DNA of 64,000 nucleotides from Pseudomonas poae (GTDB taxonomy: Bacteria; Pseudomonadota; Gammaproteobacteria; Pseudomonadales; Pseudomonadaceae): positions 1,612,001-1,676,000 of the forward strand of contig CP034537.1 in assembly GCA_004000515.1 (NCBI GenBank), in the 5' to 3' direction. Below, one piece after another: positions 42,799 through 52,791 of the stretch; the first letter of the stretch is position 1; the number at the start of each line of letters is the position of its first letter. The translations under genes and the position numbers were made by a program. The notes below the pieces were generated by a model. It did no database searches and had not been told where the DNA came from. It saw only the letters and a program-made list of their open reading frames with translations.

Positions 42799-44708
42799 AT
42801 GATCCGACTTCAAAGCCTAACATTACAGCGTGGCCCGCAACGTCTTCTCGAAGACGCCGAGCTGACCCTGCACGCCGGTCACAAAGCCGGCCTGATCGGT
42901 GCCAACGGCGCCGGCAAATCCACGTTGTTCGCCCTGTTGCTGGTGAGCTGACCCCGGACTCCGGGGACTGCTTGCTGCCCGCCGACTGGCGCATCGCCCA
43001 CATGCGCCAGGAGATCGACACCCTGGACCGCATCGCGATCGACTACGTGCTCGATGGCGACCTGCGCCTGCGCCAGGTGCAACACGACCTGGCCGAGGCC
43101 GAGAAAGCCCAGGACGGTGCCGCCCAGGCGCGCCTGCACTCGGAACTCGACAGTGCTGACGGCTACACGGCCGATGCCCGCGCGCGCAAGATGCTCGCCG
43201 GCCTTGGCTTTACCAACGAACAGATGGACCGCCCGGTCGCCGACTTCTCCGGCGGCTGGCGTATGCGCTTGAACCTCGCCCAGGCGCTGATGTGCCCTTC
43301 GGACCTGTTGCTGCTCGACGAACCAACCAACCACTTGGACCTCGATGCGATCCTGTGGCTGGAAGACTTCCTCAAGAGCTACCAGGGCACCTTGCTGCTG
43401 ATTTCCCACGACCGGGATTTCCTCGACGCCGTGGTCGATAACATCGCCCATGTCGAACAGAAGAAAATCACCCTATACCGTGGCGGCTACACCGCGTTCG
43501 AACGCGCCCGTGCCGAGCGTCTGGCCCAGCAGCAACAGGCCTACGAGAAGCAACAGGCGCAGCGTGCGCACATGGAAAGCTACATCGCCCGGTTCAAGGC
43601 CCAGGCCACCAAGGCGCGCCAGGCACAGAGCCGGATCAAGGCACTGGAACGCATGGAAGAACTGTCGGCCGCCCACGTCGATTCGCCGTTCGACTTTGTG
43701 TTCCGCGAGTCGGTGAAAATCTCCAGCCCGCTGTTGGACCTCTCGGATGCACGCCTGGGTTATGGCGACAAAACCATCTTGGAGAAGGTCAAGCTGCAGC
43801 TCACGCCGGGCGCACGCATAGGTTTGCTCGGCCCCAACGGCGCGGGCAAATCGACGCTGATCAAGAACCTGTCGGGTGAGCTTGAGCCCCTGGCCGGCCG
43901 CCTGACCCGTGGCGAGAACACCGTGGTGGGCTACTTCGCCCAGCACCAGTTGGACTCCCTCGACTCCAAGGCCAGCCCGTTGCTGCACCTGCAGCGTCTG
44001 GCGCCGACCGAGCGCGAGCAGACCCTGCGCGACTTCCTCGGTGGTTTCGACTTCCGTGGTGCGCGCATCGATGAGCCGGTACTGAATTTCTCCGGCGGCG
44101 AAAAAGCCCGCCTGGCGTTGGCGCTGATCGCCTGGGACCGCCCGAACCTGCTGCTGCTCGACGAACCGACCAACCACCTGGACCTGGAAATGCGCCTGGC
44201 GCTGACCATGGCCCTGCAGGAATTCAGCGGTGCGGTACTGGTGGTGTCTCACGATCGTCACTTGCTCAAGAGCACCACTGACAATTTCTTGCTGGTGGCC
44301 GATGGCAAAGTCGAAGAGTTCGACGGTGACCTCGATGACTACGCGCGTTGGCTGACGGATTACCGCCTGCGCAACGCGCCGGTCAGCAACACCCCGGTCA
44401 ACCCGGACAAGACCGACAAGAAAGCCCAGCGCCAGGCCGCCGCTGCGTTGCGCCAACAGCTGGCACCGCACAAGCGTGAAGCCGACAAGCTGGAAGCCGA
44501 ACTGGGCAAGGTGCATGAGCGCTTGGCCAAGATCGAAACCAGCCTGGGTGACAGCGCCGTGTACGAAGCCGCCCGCAAGGATGAGCTGCGCGACCTGCTG
44601 GCCGAACAGGCCAAGCTCAAGGTGCGTGAAGGGCAGTTGGAGGAAACCTGGATGGAAGCCCTCGAACTGCTGGAGTCCCTGCAAGCGGAGCTGGAGGCGC
44701 TGTCCTGA
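42799..44708 (+). CDS. ABC-F family ATP-binding protein (YheS-like, frameshifted)
   Basis: A soluble protein of about 636 residues with two ABC ATPase domains. Walker A: GANGAGKSTL (residue 37 on) and GPNGAGKSTL; signatures FSGGWRMRL and FSGGEKARL; Walker B LLLLDEPTNHLDLD in both halves, and a linker rich in charged residues. ABC-F proteins act on the ribosome. The C-terminal coiled coil (READKLEAELGKVHERLAKIE) fits the YheS group. A missing G near 42946 breaks the frame after residue 49. The MscS-like gene starts on its stop codon. Confidence 0.92.
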
Positions 44709-45262
44709 TGGAAGCGCTGCAGCTGCCGTTGCCGGCACAATGGATCGAGCCCGTGTGGATCGGTGTGCAAATCCTGCTGATCCTGCTGGCCGGCTACCTC
44801 GCCCAGCGCTTCGTGGCCAAGGGCCTCACGCGCTTGGGTGAGCGTTACCCGTTTCCGCCGCAACTGCTGATGCCACTGCGCGGTGGCTTGCGTTGGTTGA
44901 TCATGGGCAGTGCGTTGATCTTCGTGCTGGGCCGTCTGGGTGTGTCGGCCACGGTGCTCTGGACCGCGCTGTCGGGGTTTGTGGCGGTGGCGGCGGTGGC
45001 GTTCTTCGCCATGTGGTCGGTGTTGTCCAACCTGCTGTGCGCGATCTTGATCTTTACCGTGGGGCCGTTTCGCCTTGGCGATATCGTCGAGCTGGTGGAC
45101 ACCGTCGACAAACCGGGCGTGAAAGGCCGGGTCGTGGCGATCAACCTGCTGTACACCACACTGATCGAAGTGGCCGAAGCCGGTACCGACAGCGCTATGG
45201 TGCAGGTGCCTAACAGCCTGTTCTTCCAGCGTTCGGTGCGGCGCTGGATCACGCCCGCGTAA
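44708..45262 (+). CDS. Small mechanosensitive channel (MscS family)
   Basis: An intact 184-residue protein with three membrane segments (about 17-36, 60-78, 84-115) and a short beta domain. The pore segment resembles MscS TM3: VAAVAFFAMWSVLSNLLCAILIF, followed by PFRLGDIVEL, the start of the MscS beta domain. It lacks the large C-terminal vestibule. The start ATG overlaps the ABC-F stop (TGATG), implying coupling. A role in osmotic protection is inferred. Confidence 0.88.
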   Translation: MEALQLPLPAQWIEPVWIGVQILLILLAGYLAQRFVAKGLTRLGERYPFPPQLLMPLRGGLRWLIMGSALIFVLGRLGVSATVLWTALSGFVAVAAVAFFAMWSVLSNLLCAILIFTVGPFRLGDIVELVDTVDKPGVKGRVVAINLLYTTLIEVAEAGTDSAMVQVPNSLFFQRSVRRWITPA

Positions 45263-45333
45263 AAATTCTATAGCCAGGCCTCGGTGCTCGGAGTTAGCTT
45301 ACTGCTTACGACGAATTTGATACGAGGTGTGTA

Positions 45334-45966
45334 ATGGCACTCGATACATGGCTGGCCTTTTTCGTGGCCAGTTGGATCATCTCCCTTTCCCCCGGCGCTG
45401 GCGCCATCGCTTCGATGTCCAGCGGCCTGCAATATGGCTTTGTGCGCGGCTACTGGAACGCCATCGGCCTGCAAATTGGCTTGGCAATGCAGATTGCCGT
45501 GGTCGCCGGCGGCCTGGGTGCCATTTTGGCCACGTCGTCTACTGCGTTCTATGCGATCAAATGGTTCGGTGTGGCGTACCTGGTGTACCTGGCGATCAAA
45601 CAGTGGCGCGCGTTGCCCATGGACATGACCGATGACGCGGCCGTGCGCCCGATTGGCAAGCCGATGGCGATGATGTTCCGCGGTTTCCTGGTCAATGCCA
45701 GCAACCCAAAGGCGTTGGTATTCATGCTGGCGGTGTTGCCGCAGTTCGTGAACCCGCAGGCACCGTTGCTGATCCAGTACGTGATCCTGGGCGCGACGAT
45801 GATCGCGGTCGATATGATCGTGATGGCGGGGTATACGGGGTTGGCGTCGAAGGTGTTGCGGTTGTTGCGTACGCCTAAGCAGCAGAAGCGTATGAACCGC
45901 ACGTTTGCGGGGCTGTTCGTGGGGGCTGCGGGGTTCCTGGCCAGTCTGCATCGCGCCACGGCATAA
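45334..45966 (+). CDS. LysE/RhtB family amino acid exporter
   Basis: An intact 210-residue membrane protein with about six hydrophobic segments. The N-terminal SLSPGAGAIASMSSGLQYGF is the RhtB (homoserine/homoserine lactone) version of the LysE signature. Members export amino acids and derivatives. ATG 45334 follows an ACGAGGTG site. The exported compound is not determined. Confidence 0.9.
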   Translation: MALDTWLAFFVASWIISLSPGAGAIASMSSGLQYGFVRGYWNAIGLQIGLAMQIAVVAGGLGAILATSSTAFYAIKWFGVAYLVYLAIKQWRALPMDMTDDAAVRPIGKPMAMMFRGFLVNASNPKALVFMLAVLPQFVNPQAPLLIQYVILGATMIAVDMIVMAGYTGLASKVLRLLRTPKQQKRMNRTFAGLFVGAAGFLASLHRATA

Positions 45967-45997
45967 ATCGCGATTTGGCTGAAGGAACCCGATCAAA

Positions 45998-46090
45998 ATG
46001 TGGGAGCGGGCTTGCTCGCGAATGCGGAGTGTCAGTCACTAGATGGACCGACTGATCTACCGCCTTCGCGAGCAAGCCCGCTCCCACATT
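45998..46090. repeat. REP palindrome pair, TGTGGGAGCGGGC type
   Basis: Perfect 26-bp inverted arms begin AATGTGGGAGCGGGCTTGCT and end at 46090, around a spacer with GCGGAGTGTCAGTC. It lies between the convergent LysE-type gene and the lipoprotein cluster. Confidence 0.9.
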
Positions 46091-46118
46091 GGTTTTGTGG
46101 TGCTTGTGAGATCGTGAT

Positions 46119-46858
46119 TCAGCGCAAAATCTTCGGCGCCTCATCCCTTGGCAGGTTATTGCGCAACGCAGGTTTGCCTGGCTCTTGATAGCCACCACCC
46201 AACTGCTCCGCCAACTGCCGCGCCACGTCCTCACCCAACGCTTTCGACACTTCCTTGACCACACGCGGCCGGTTCAGGCTCACGCGCACGTCGCGGCTGT
46301 TCACCAATTTGGTGTCCTGGCCTTCGCCCATGGCGGTAAACGCTGAGGTGATCTCGTAGGTGCGGGTGTTGATCAGGCTGAAATCCGCCACCAACGTCAG
46401 GCCCAGCACCGCCGAGTAGCTGTTGGTGCGATCGAGGGCGTTGACGTCCTGGGTGAAGTCGATATCCGACAGCGTGCCGAACAGCACGTAGTCCGCACCT
46501 TTGAAGTGACCGGCCTTGATGCGCTTGATCACGTCGTAGACGTCACCCTTGGCATCGGCGGTGTAGGGCGTGCCCTGCACCAACTGGAACTGGCGCGACT
46601 TGAGGATCTCGCCCTTGATGTCACCGCTGAACTTACGCAGTTCGGTCTGCTCGATGTAGCTGGTACGGCTTTCGTACTCGCTGTAGTTCGACGCGCCGCT
46701 GGCGTTGTAGGCGCTGGCCTGGAAGTTGTTGCCGGCCGAAACCATGTGGATGTATTGCTCGACCCGTGCCTCGTAGGCCAGGTCGGTCACCGCGATCTTC
46801 GGGCGGCCGAGGCGCCAAAGGCGCACAGCAGGCCGATCATGCCGATCCATGCACGCAT
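46119..46858 (-). CDS. Periplasmic LpoB/CsgG-like protein (frameshifted)
   Basis: A protein of about 246 residues with a cleavable signal peptide (MRAWIGMIGLLCAFGASA) and no lipobox. The mature part begins IAVTDLAYEARV and contains KGADYVLFGTLSDIDF and INTRTYEITSAFTAMGEGQ, patterns typical of the CsgG/LpoB superfamily (a P-loop-like beta sheet fold). It is the last gene of the four-gene lipoprotein cluster, three bases after the LpoB gene. A missing C near 46808 breaks the frame at the signal peptide end. Function is unknown; it may act with LpoB. Confidence 0.75.
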
Positions 46859-46861
46859 TGC

Positions 46862-47449
46862 TTAGCGCTCCGTGGTCTTGCGGATTTCTTTTTCGTCCAT
46901 CCATTCAGCCAGGCCGCTCTCGACGTCCACCAGTTGCAGACTGAACTTGTAGAACACGTCCTTGTAGTCCGCGCTGCGCTTGACGATGGAGCTGATGGAG
47001 CCTTCCAGGCGGTACTTGGCGGCGACCATGTTGCCGGTCTTGCTGACCGTGGACTTCTTGTACAGGCCGCTCTGGTTCTGCAGCTTGAGCTGGTCGACCT
47101 GGCTTTGCATGTCGGTGTTGTCGCTGGCGAAGCGTGCGGTGCCGGTCTTCATCAATTGGGTCTTGATCGACGTGGTGATCTCGCGGGTATCGATGTACTC
47201 GCTGGTCTTGTTCTTCACGTCATACACCTGAACCACCGGGCGGCCTTGCAGGATGCCGGACTGGGCCAGGGAGCGGGTCATGGTTTCGGCGATCATCTGC
47301 AGGTCGGTGGATCCGAACTCGTTGGTTACGGTTTCCACGGCCTTGGTGTCGCCGTAGCTGATGTTCTTGCTGCCCAGGACGGGCGAAGTGTTGGAGCAAC
47401 CGCTGGCCAGGACGGCGACCACGGCGAGGATCGAAAAGCGTGCAAACAT
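46862..47449 (-). CDS. LpoB-like penicillin-binding protein activator lipoprotein
   Basis: An intact 195-residue lipoprotein (lipobox VLASGC) with the LpoB pattern: LGSKNISYGDTKAVETVTN, ETMTRSLAQSGIL, PVVQVYDVKNKTSEYIDTREITTSIKTQL and YRLEGSISSIV. In enterobacteria LpoB is an outer-membrane lipoprotein that reaches through the periplasm to activate PBP1B. Pseudomonads are reported to use the unrelated LpoP for PBP1b, so the target here is uncertain. ATG 47449 follows GAGATATC. Confidence 0.85.
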   Translation of the reverse strand: MFARFSILAVVAVLASGCSNTSPVLGSKNISYGDTKAVETVTNEFGSTDLQMIAETMTRSLAQSGILQGRPVVQVYDVKNKTSEYIDTREITTSIKTQLMKTGTARFASDNTDMQSQVDQLKLQNQSGLYKKSTVSKTGNMVAAKYRLEGSISSIVKRSADYKDVFYKFSLQLVDVESGLAEWMDEKEIRKTTER

Positions 47450-47484
47450 GGGGATATCTCTCCAGAGCTGAATAGGGGTGGGCG

Positions 47485-47856
47485 TCAAGGCGTCTTCACT
47501 TCAAGGCGGAAGTCCGCGGCTTGAGGCAGGTTGGCGATGGCCGGCAGGAAGGTCGCCTGGTTGGCGTACAGGTTCAGCACTTTCCAGGTTTCTTCGTCGC
47601 CCACTGGGAAGCCGTCGGCGCCCATCCAGGCGAAGCGGTAATACATCGTCTGGTTGCTGCTGGTGATGTTGCTCAACTGCACCTTGGCGGTGAGGAAGCC
47701 GTTCTCGCGTGCCACGCGGATGGCGCCGACGGCGATGCCCTTGAACTTGCCCATCACCACGACTTTGCTCGCGGCGCTGCCGGGCTCAGGCGGCGGCGGG
47801 GTGGCGCAGCCGGCGAGCAGGACCAGCGCCAGGGCGCCGAGGATGAAATGACGCAT
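47485..47856 (-). CDS. YcfL-family lipoprotein
   Basis: An intact 123-residue lipoprotein (lipobox LLAGC) with a DUF1425/YcfL-like body (VQLSNITSSNQTMYYRFAW, MGADGFPVGDEETW). In E. coli ycfL lies directly upstream of lpoB, as here. Its function is not established. It is flanked by 10 bases to the COG3014 gene and 35 to the LpoB gene, so the group is one operon. Confidence 0.82.
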   Translation of the reverse strand: MRHFILGALALVLLAGCATPPPPEPGSAASKVVVMGKFKGIAVGAIRVARENGFLTAKVQLSNITSSNQTMYYRFAWMGADGFPVGDEETWKVLNLYANQATFLPAIANLPQAADFRLEVKTP

Positions 47857-47866
47857 AGCGTGCTCC

Positions 47867-49261
47867 TTAAGGTTGTTTGAGGGCGATGGCTTGAGTGGCA
47901 GGGCTCGGTACTACATGGGCCGCAAGGCCGCCGGCGAACACCTGGTTGCCGACCACGCGCAGGGTGATCACTTGGTAGCGCTGGTCGGCCTTGACCGTTA
48001 CCAGCGTGCCGCCCAGGGCGTTGGGCAGGCTGACCTGGTGTTCGCCACGTTTTAGGCGCAGGCGGGTCACCTGGGTCATGTCTGGCAGGGTGCGCCAGGT
48101 ACGCGTGTCGGCGCCTTCGGTGACCGCCGAGGCGATCCCCAGCACCAGGCCTGCCATGGGGTTGGTCTTGTTCAGGTTGTTTTGCGCCACGCCACGCGTG
48201 ACCGCCCGCACGGTGGTGCGTAGGATGATCCCCGGCATGTCATCGCGCAGGGCGCGGCGGGACATGGCGGTGGTGCTGTTGAGGGCGGTGAGGTTCTGTT
48301 GCTGGCCGTCGACACCGATCTGGGCGAACGTCGCCGTGGACGTGTCAGCCTTGATCACTGGGAACGACAGCGGGGTGATGACCAGGTGGCCGTCGATTGG
48401 GATCGGCAGCGGCAGGCGGATCGAGTCGCGAGCCGGGGCCAGGCCACTCTGGACCACGATCAGTACGTCGGTCTCATCGGCGCCGACCTTGGCGTTGTCC
48501 AGGTCCAGCAGCGCCTGCTCCAGCAACGGCGTATTGGGGCGCAGTTCGGCGGCTTTGCGATAGCCGGGCGCGGCCAGGTCTTTTTTCACCCAGGGCTTCG
48601 TAGACGAAGCCGGCCAGGTAATGGCTGAACGCACTTTGGTAGCTGTTTTTCAGGCCGACCACTTCCGGCGCGTCCAGGGCTTCCACTGGGTAGCCACGCA
48701 GGTCTTTCATCTGGGTGGTTACGCCTTCGCGCTCGGCTTCGTGTTCGCGCTTGAGGTATTCCTTGTCCCGCAGGTCGGCGATGACGGCTTCGCGCTCGTG
48801 AGTCTTCTTGATTTCGGTGCGGGCGCCGTCGAAGTCGTTCAGGGCCAGCAGGTTCAGGGCCATTTGGGTGGTCAGCATGACTTTTTCGTAGTCATAGCCT
48901 TCGTAGCGACGCACCTTGTCGTTGACCAGGAAGCTGCCGAACTGGGCGAGGTACTTCTCGCTGTCGAACTTGACCGACTCTTCCCACTTGTAGACTTGCA
49001 GGTCGGCGCTGCGCCATGCGGTCTGGCTGCCCGTCAGGTCGCCCTTGGCGCGCAACAACTCACCTTTTCGAAGAAATAGAGCAGGTCTTTGTCGTCGCCG
49101 GTGTTGTTCTTTTCCAGCAGGGTCAAGGCGCCGTCGACATTGCCCGTGGCCAATTGCTGGTTAGTGGCTTGCAACTCGGTGTCATAGCTGCGAAACATCG
49201 AACAGCCGGAGAGTAAGGTAACCGCCGCTAGCGCGAGCGGAGTTAAGGCGCGTAAAGCCAT
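47867..49261 (-). CDS. COG3014 family lipoprotein (two frameshifts)
   Basis: A lipoprotein of about 464 residues (lipobox TLLSGC). The N-terminal half has TPR-like helices (LATGNVDGALTLLEKNN, LLYFFEKGELLRAKGDLTGS), and the C-terminal half is a beta-rich region (GHLVITPLSFPVIKADTSTA, VTRLRLKRGEHQVSLP). COG3014 proteins have no settled role. Missing G near 49068 and extra A near 48585 split it into three frames. It is the first gene of the cluster COG3014-ycfL-lpoB-CsgG-like. Confidence 0.8.
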
Positions 49262-49528
49262 GCAGCTTCTTCCCTGAAAGTGTTCAACCGGTGTGGTGAT
49301 TCCTCATAAAAACGAGGAATGAAATTCCCTTTCGCACTAACAGGGCGCGGCATTATAAGCGCCGCTACTGGCAAAACAATGGCTTATTGATGTGATGCGG
49401 TTCGCACAACGCCATCACTGGGCTTCTAAAATGTCTCGCCTTATCAAGCGCCAAATCACTTACGCCTTGAGTCAAACCCCTTAAGGCTCAACAATGTGTT
49501 ACTTCGTATTTCCCTTTGAGATTCATTC

Positions 49529-51424
49529 ATGACTGCCCCCTTCCGTTTTCTCGCCTGGCTGCTGTTGCCGGCGCTGATGTCGTGCAGCTTCAACCTGCTG
49601 GCCGCGACTGCCGAGGGCGCCCCACAAGCCCTGCATTTGCTGGACTACATTGGCGCTGACTACCCTCCCACCGTGGAAGCGGGCAAGGTTATCGATGAGT
49701 CTGAATACCGTGAGCAGGTGGAGTTTCTCGGGGTTTTGCAGGGTTTGGTCGCGGACCTTCCAGAGAAGCCTGAACGCGCTGAGTTGGTAAAAGGCGTTGA
49801 TGAGTTGCTGGCGGCAGTGACAGCACGCGCGGAGGGCGCGACGGTTGCGCACCAGGCCCGTCAATTGGGCGCTCAACTGGCGGTGGCGTATGAAGTCAGC
49901 CAGGCCCCGGCAATCACTCCCGATCCCACCCGAGGCGCACCGCTTTACGCCCAGCATTGTTCGGTGTGCCACGGCACAGCCGGTGCGGGTGATGGCCCGG
50001 CCGGCATGGGCATGACACCACCGCCCGCCAACCTGACGGATGCGGCGCGCCTGGACCGCCTGAGTCTGTACGCGATCTACAACACCCTCGGCCTGGGCGT
50101 CGAAGGCACCGACATGCCGTCCTTTGCCGACCAATTGGACGACCGTCAGCGGTGGGACCTGGCCACCTATATCGCTGGCTTCACCGCCGAGCCGGCCGCT
50201 GCAAAAAGTGAGCAGTCCTTCAACCTCGCTGACCTGGCCCGCCAAACCCCTAATGAAGTGCTGGCTGCCAACGGCCCAGCCGCTGCCGCGACCTTCCGCG
50301 CCCAGCGTGCGCAACCGCCGCAGGTCAAGCGTGGCCCTGCGCAGTTGCTCGACTACACCGCGACCACCTTGGACAAAAGCCTCGCCGCGTTCCGCAACGG
50401 TGATCACGAGCAGGCCTATGACCTGTCGGTAGCCGCTTACCTGGAAGGCTTCGAGCTGGTGGAAAGCTCCCTGGACAACGTCGACGCCAACGTGCGCAAG
50501 GACACCGAGAAGGCCCTGATGGCCTACCGGCAGTCGTTGCAGGACGGCTTGCCAATCGAGCAGGTGCAACAGCGTCTGGATGTGGCCAAGGCCAAGCTCA
50601 CCGAATCCGCCGGCCTGTTGGGCAGTGATGGCCTGAGTTGGTCGTTGAGCTACATCTCCGGCTTGCTGATTTTGCTGCGCGAAGGCCTGGAGGCGATTCT
50701 GGTGCTGGCGGCGATCCTGGCGTTCCTGCGGAATACCGGCCAGCAATCGGCGGTGCGCAGCGTCAACGTTGGCTGGGGCCTGGCGCTGTTGGCCGGTTTG
50801 GCTACCTGGGCGTTGGCGGCGTATGTGATTGATGTGAGCGGTGCGCAGCGTGAGTTGCTTGAAGGCTGCACCGCGCTGTTCGCCAGTGTGATGGTGCTGT
50901 GGCTGGGCGTGTGGATGCACGACCGTCGCCATGCAGCAGCCTGGCAGGACTACATCAAGAGCAGCTTGGTGGGCGGCGGCGGGCGCTTTGGTTTTGCGAT
51001 GCTGGCGTTCTTCTCGGTATACCGCGAGCTGTTCGAAGTGATCCTGTTCTATGAAACCCTGTGGTTGCAAGCTGGCCCAGCCGGGCACAACGCGGTGTTG
51101 GCCGGCGGCGCAACGGCGCTGGTGCTGTTAGTGGGCCTGGCGTGGGTGATTTTGCGCGGTTCGGCGAAGTTGCCATTGGCGTTGTTCTTCGGCATCAACG
51201 CAGCACTGCTGTGCGCGCTGTCGGTGGTGTTCGCTGGCCATGGTGTGAAAGCGCTGCAGGAAGCCGGCATCTTCGGCACACGGCCAGTGGCGTTCTTTGA
51301 CTTCGACTGGCTGGGTATTCACGCCGATGCGTATTCGTTGAGTGCGCAGGCGGTGGCCATCCTGGCGATTGTGGTGTTGTATGGCCGCAGTCGGCTGGCC
51401 GAAAAGCGCCGTGTTACTGCTTGA
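49529..51424 (+). CDS. Cytochrome c / FTR1 family iron permease
   Basis: An intact 631-residue fusion. Residues 1-26 are a signal peptide; a monohaem cytochrome c domain holds CSVCH at 144-148 with its Met in the GVEGTDMPSF region; a helical linker runs to residue 370; the C-terminal FTR1 permease has the iron-ligand motifs REGLE near 387 and RELFE near 498 in membrane segments. FTR1 channels import iron after oxidation of Fe2+; here the attached cytochrome may take the electron. Partner genes ftrA/B are not adjacent. Confidence 0.9.
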   Translation: MTAPFRFLAWLLLPALMSCSFNLLAATAEGAPQALHLLDYIGADYPPTVEAGKVIDESEYREQVEFLGVLQGLVADLPEKPERAELVKGVDELLAAVTARAEGATVAHQARQLGAQLAVAYEVSQAPAITPDPTRGAPLYAQHCSVCHGTAGAGDGPAGMGMTPPPANLTDAARLDRLSLYAIYNTLGLGVEGTDMPSFADQLDDRQRWDLATYIAGFTAEPAAAKSEQSFNLADLARQTPNEVLAANGPAAAATFRAQRAQPPQVKRGPAQLLDYTATTLDKSLAAFRNGDHEQAYDLSVAAYLEGFELVESSLDNVDANVRKDTEKALMAYRQSLQDGLPIEQVQQRLDVAKAKLTESAGLLGSDGLSWSLSYISGLLILLREGLEAILVLAAILAFLRNTGQQSAVRSVNVGWGLALLAGLATWALAAYVIDVSGAQRELLEGCTALFASVMVLWLGVWMHDRRHAAAWQDYIKSSLVGGGGRFGFAMLAFFSVYRELFEVILFYETLWLQAGPAGHNAVLAGGATALVLLVGLAWVILRGSAKLPLALFFGINAALLCALSVVFAGHGVKALQEAGIFGTRPVAFFDFDWLGIHADAYSLSAQAVAILAIVVLYGRSRLAEKRRVTA

Positions 51425-51461
51425 GCGTGCACGGTCAGTGCGGTGGATATGAGGAGTGTTT

Positions 51462-51911
51462 ATGCGCGTATGGATCGATGCCGACGCCTGCCCTCGGGCA
51501 GCCAAGGACCAAGTGGTCAAGTTCGCCCTCAAGCGCCAGTTCGAAGTGGTGCTGGTGGCGGGGCAGAGCCAGATCAAGCCGAGCTTTTCGTGCGTGAAGC
51601 TGATCGTGGTTCCCAGCGGTCCGGACGCGGCGGATGACTACCTGGTAGAGCATGCCGTGCCCGGCGAGCTAGTGATTTGCAGCGACGTGCCCCTGGCCGA
51701 TCGCTTGGTGAAGAAGGGCGTGACCGCCCTCGATCCACGGGGCAAGGAGTTCAGTCCGGCGAACATGAGTGAACGCCTCGCGGTGCGCAACCTGTTCACC
51801 GACCTGCGTGAACAGGGCCAGATGGGCGGCGGGCCACCGCCCTATGGGGAAAAGGACAAGCAAGCATTTGCCAATGCCCTGGACCGGATCCTCACACGCC
51901 TGATGATGTAG
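51462..51911 (+). CDS. YaiI/YqxD family (DUF188) protein
   Basis: An intact 149-residue protein with MRVWIDADACPRAAKDQVVK, ADDYLVEHAVPGELVICSDVPLA and the ending with LDPRGKEFSPANMSERLA, a PIN-like fold of uncertain function. The ATG at 51462 follows GAGGAG. Its stop codon TAG (51909-51911) lies inside the REP element that begins at 51907. Confidence 0.9.
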   Translation: MRVWIDADACPRAAKDQVVKFALKRQFEVVLVAGQSQIKPSFSCVKLIVVPSGPDAADDYLVEHAVPGELVICSDVPLADRLVKKGVTALDPRGKEFSPANMSERLAVRNLFTDLREQGQMGGGPPPYGEKDKQAFANALDRILTRLMM

Positions 51912-51996
51912 TGAGCGGGCTTGCCCGCACCGCGGTGTGTCAGGTAAGCGTGTTGCGCCTGGTATACCGCAGCGCGGGGCAAGCCCGCTCACTACA
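51907..51996. repeat. REP palindrome pair, TGTAGTGAGCGGGC type
   Basis: TGTAGTGAGCGGGCTTGCCC at 51907-51926 and its inverted copy ending at 51996 flank a spacer of about 50 bases. It lies between the convergent yaiI-like and elbB genes. Confidence 0.85.
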
Positions 51997-52009
51997 TTCA
52001 ATGGGTTGC

Positions 52010-52675
52010 TCAGTCGTTTTCGTGGGTCAGTTCAAGTACTCGATCCACCAGCTTGTTGATGCCTGACGCCACCTCGCTGATGCGCTTGCCCACCATATAG
52101 GCCGGTGTGCTTACCAATTTGCGCGCCTTGTCTTCGACGATATCTTCCACCGAGCATTCCTGGTGAGTGGCGCCCATCTTGTCCAACGCCGCTGCGGTTT
52201 CGGGGCAGTTGCCAATGGTGCAGGTCACGCCTGGGCCGTAGATTTTCGCCGCCAGCGCAGGCGAGATGCAGATCAGCCCCACCGGTTTACCGGCTTCGGC
52301 AAACGCCTCGGCCAGCGCCAACACCTGAGGGTTGACGCTGCAACCGGCGCCTTCCACGGCAAAGTTCGACAGGTTCTTCGCCGCGCCAAACCCGCCAGGC
52401 ACGATCAGCGCGTCGAAGTCATCGGCGTTCGCTTCACGGATGTCTTTCACTTCGCCTCGGGCGATCCGCGCCGACTCCACAAGCACATTGCGTGACTCGG
52501 GCATCTCCTCGCCGGTGAGGTGGTTGATCACGTGCAACTGGGCAATGTCGGGGGCAAAACATTGGACCTGAGCGCCGCGCTGGTCCAGGCGCAGCAAGGT
52601 GATCACGCTTTCGTGGATCTCTGCGCCGTCGTACACGCCGCAGCCGGAAAGGATCACTGCAATCTTTTTGCTCAT
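52010..52675 (-). CDS. elbB: ElbB-type glyoxalase / DJ-1 superfamily protein
   Basis: An intact 221-residue member of the DJ-1/PfpI (class I glutamine amidotransferase-like) superfamily. Visible motifs: VILSGCGVYDGAEIHES at the N-terminus and the nucleophile elbow LICISPALAAKIYGPG near residue 138. ElbB proteins have weak glyoxalase activity and were linked to isoprenoid synthesis. ATG 52675 has an AGGAGAAA site and beats the upstream start at 52696. Confidence 0.92.
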   Translation of the reverse strand: MSKKIAVILSGCGVYDGAEIHESVITLLRLDQRGAQVQCFAPDIAQLHVINHLTGEEMPESRNVLVESARIARGEVKDIREANADDFDALIVPGGFGAAKNLSNFAVEGAGCSVNPQVLALAEAFAEAGKPVGLICISPALAAKIYGPGVTCTIGNCPETAAALDKMGATHQECSVEDIVEDKARKLVSTPAYMVGKRISEVASGINKLVDRVLELTHEND

Positions 52676-52791
52676 GGGCATTTCTCCTGGGGTCATGGCG
52701 TTAAATGTCTACTAATTTGTCACCTGTTGCCAATGGGGTCTGGCGCCGCTACACCTAATCTAGATGTAACAAAAACAAACCGGACCAGACC

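Noticed and set aside
49523..51088. 521-residue minus-strand frame
   Set aside because: Antisense of the intact cytochrome c/FTR1 gene.
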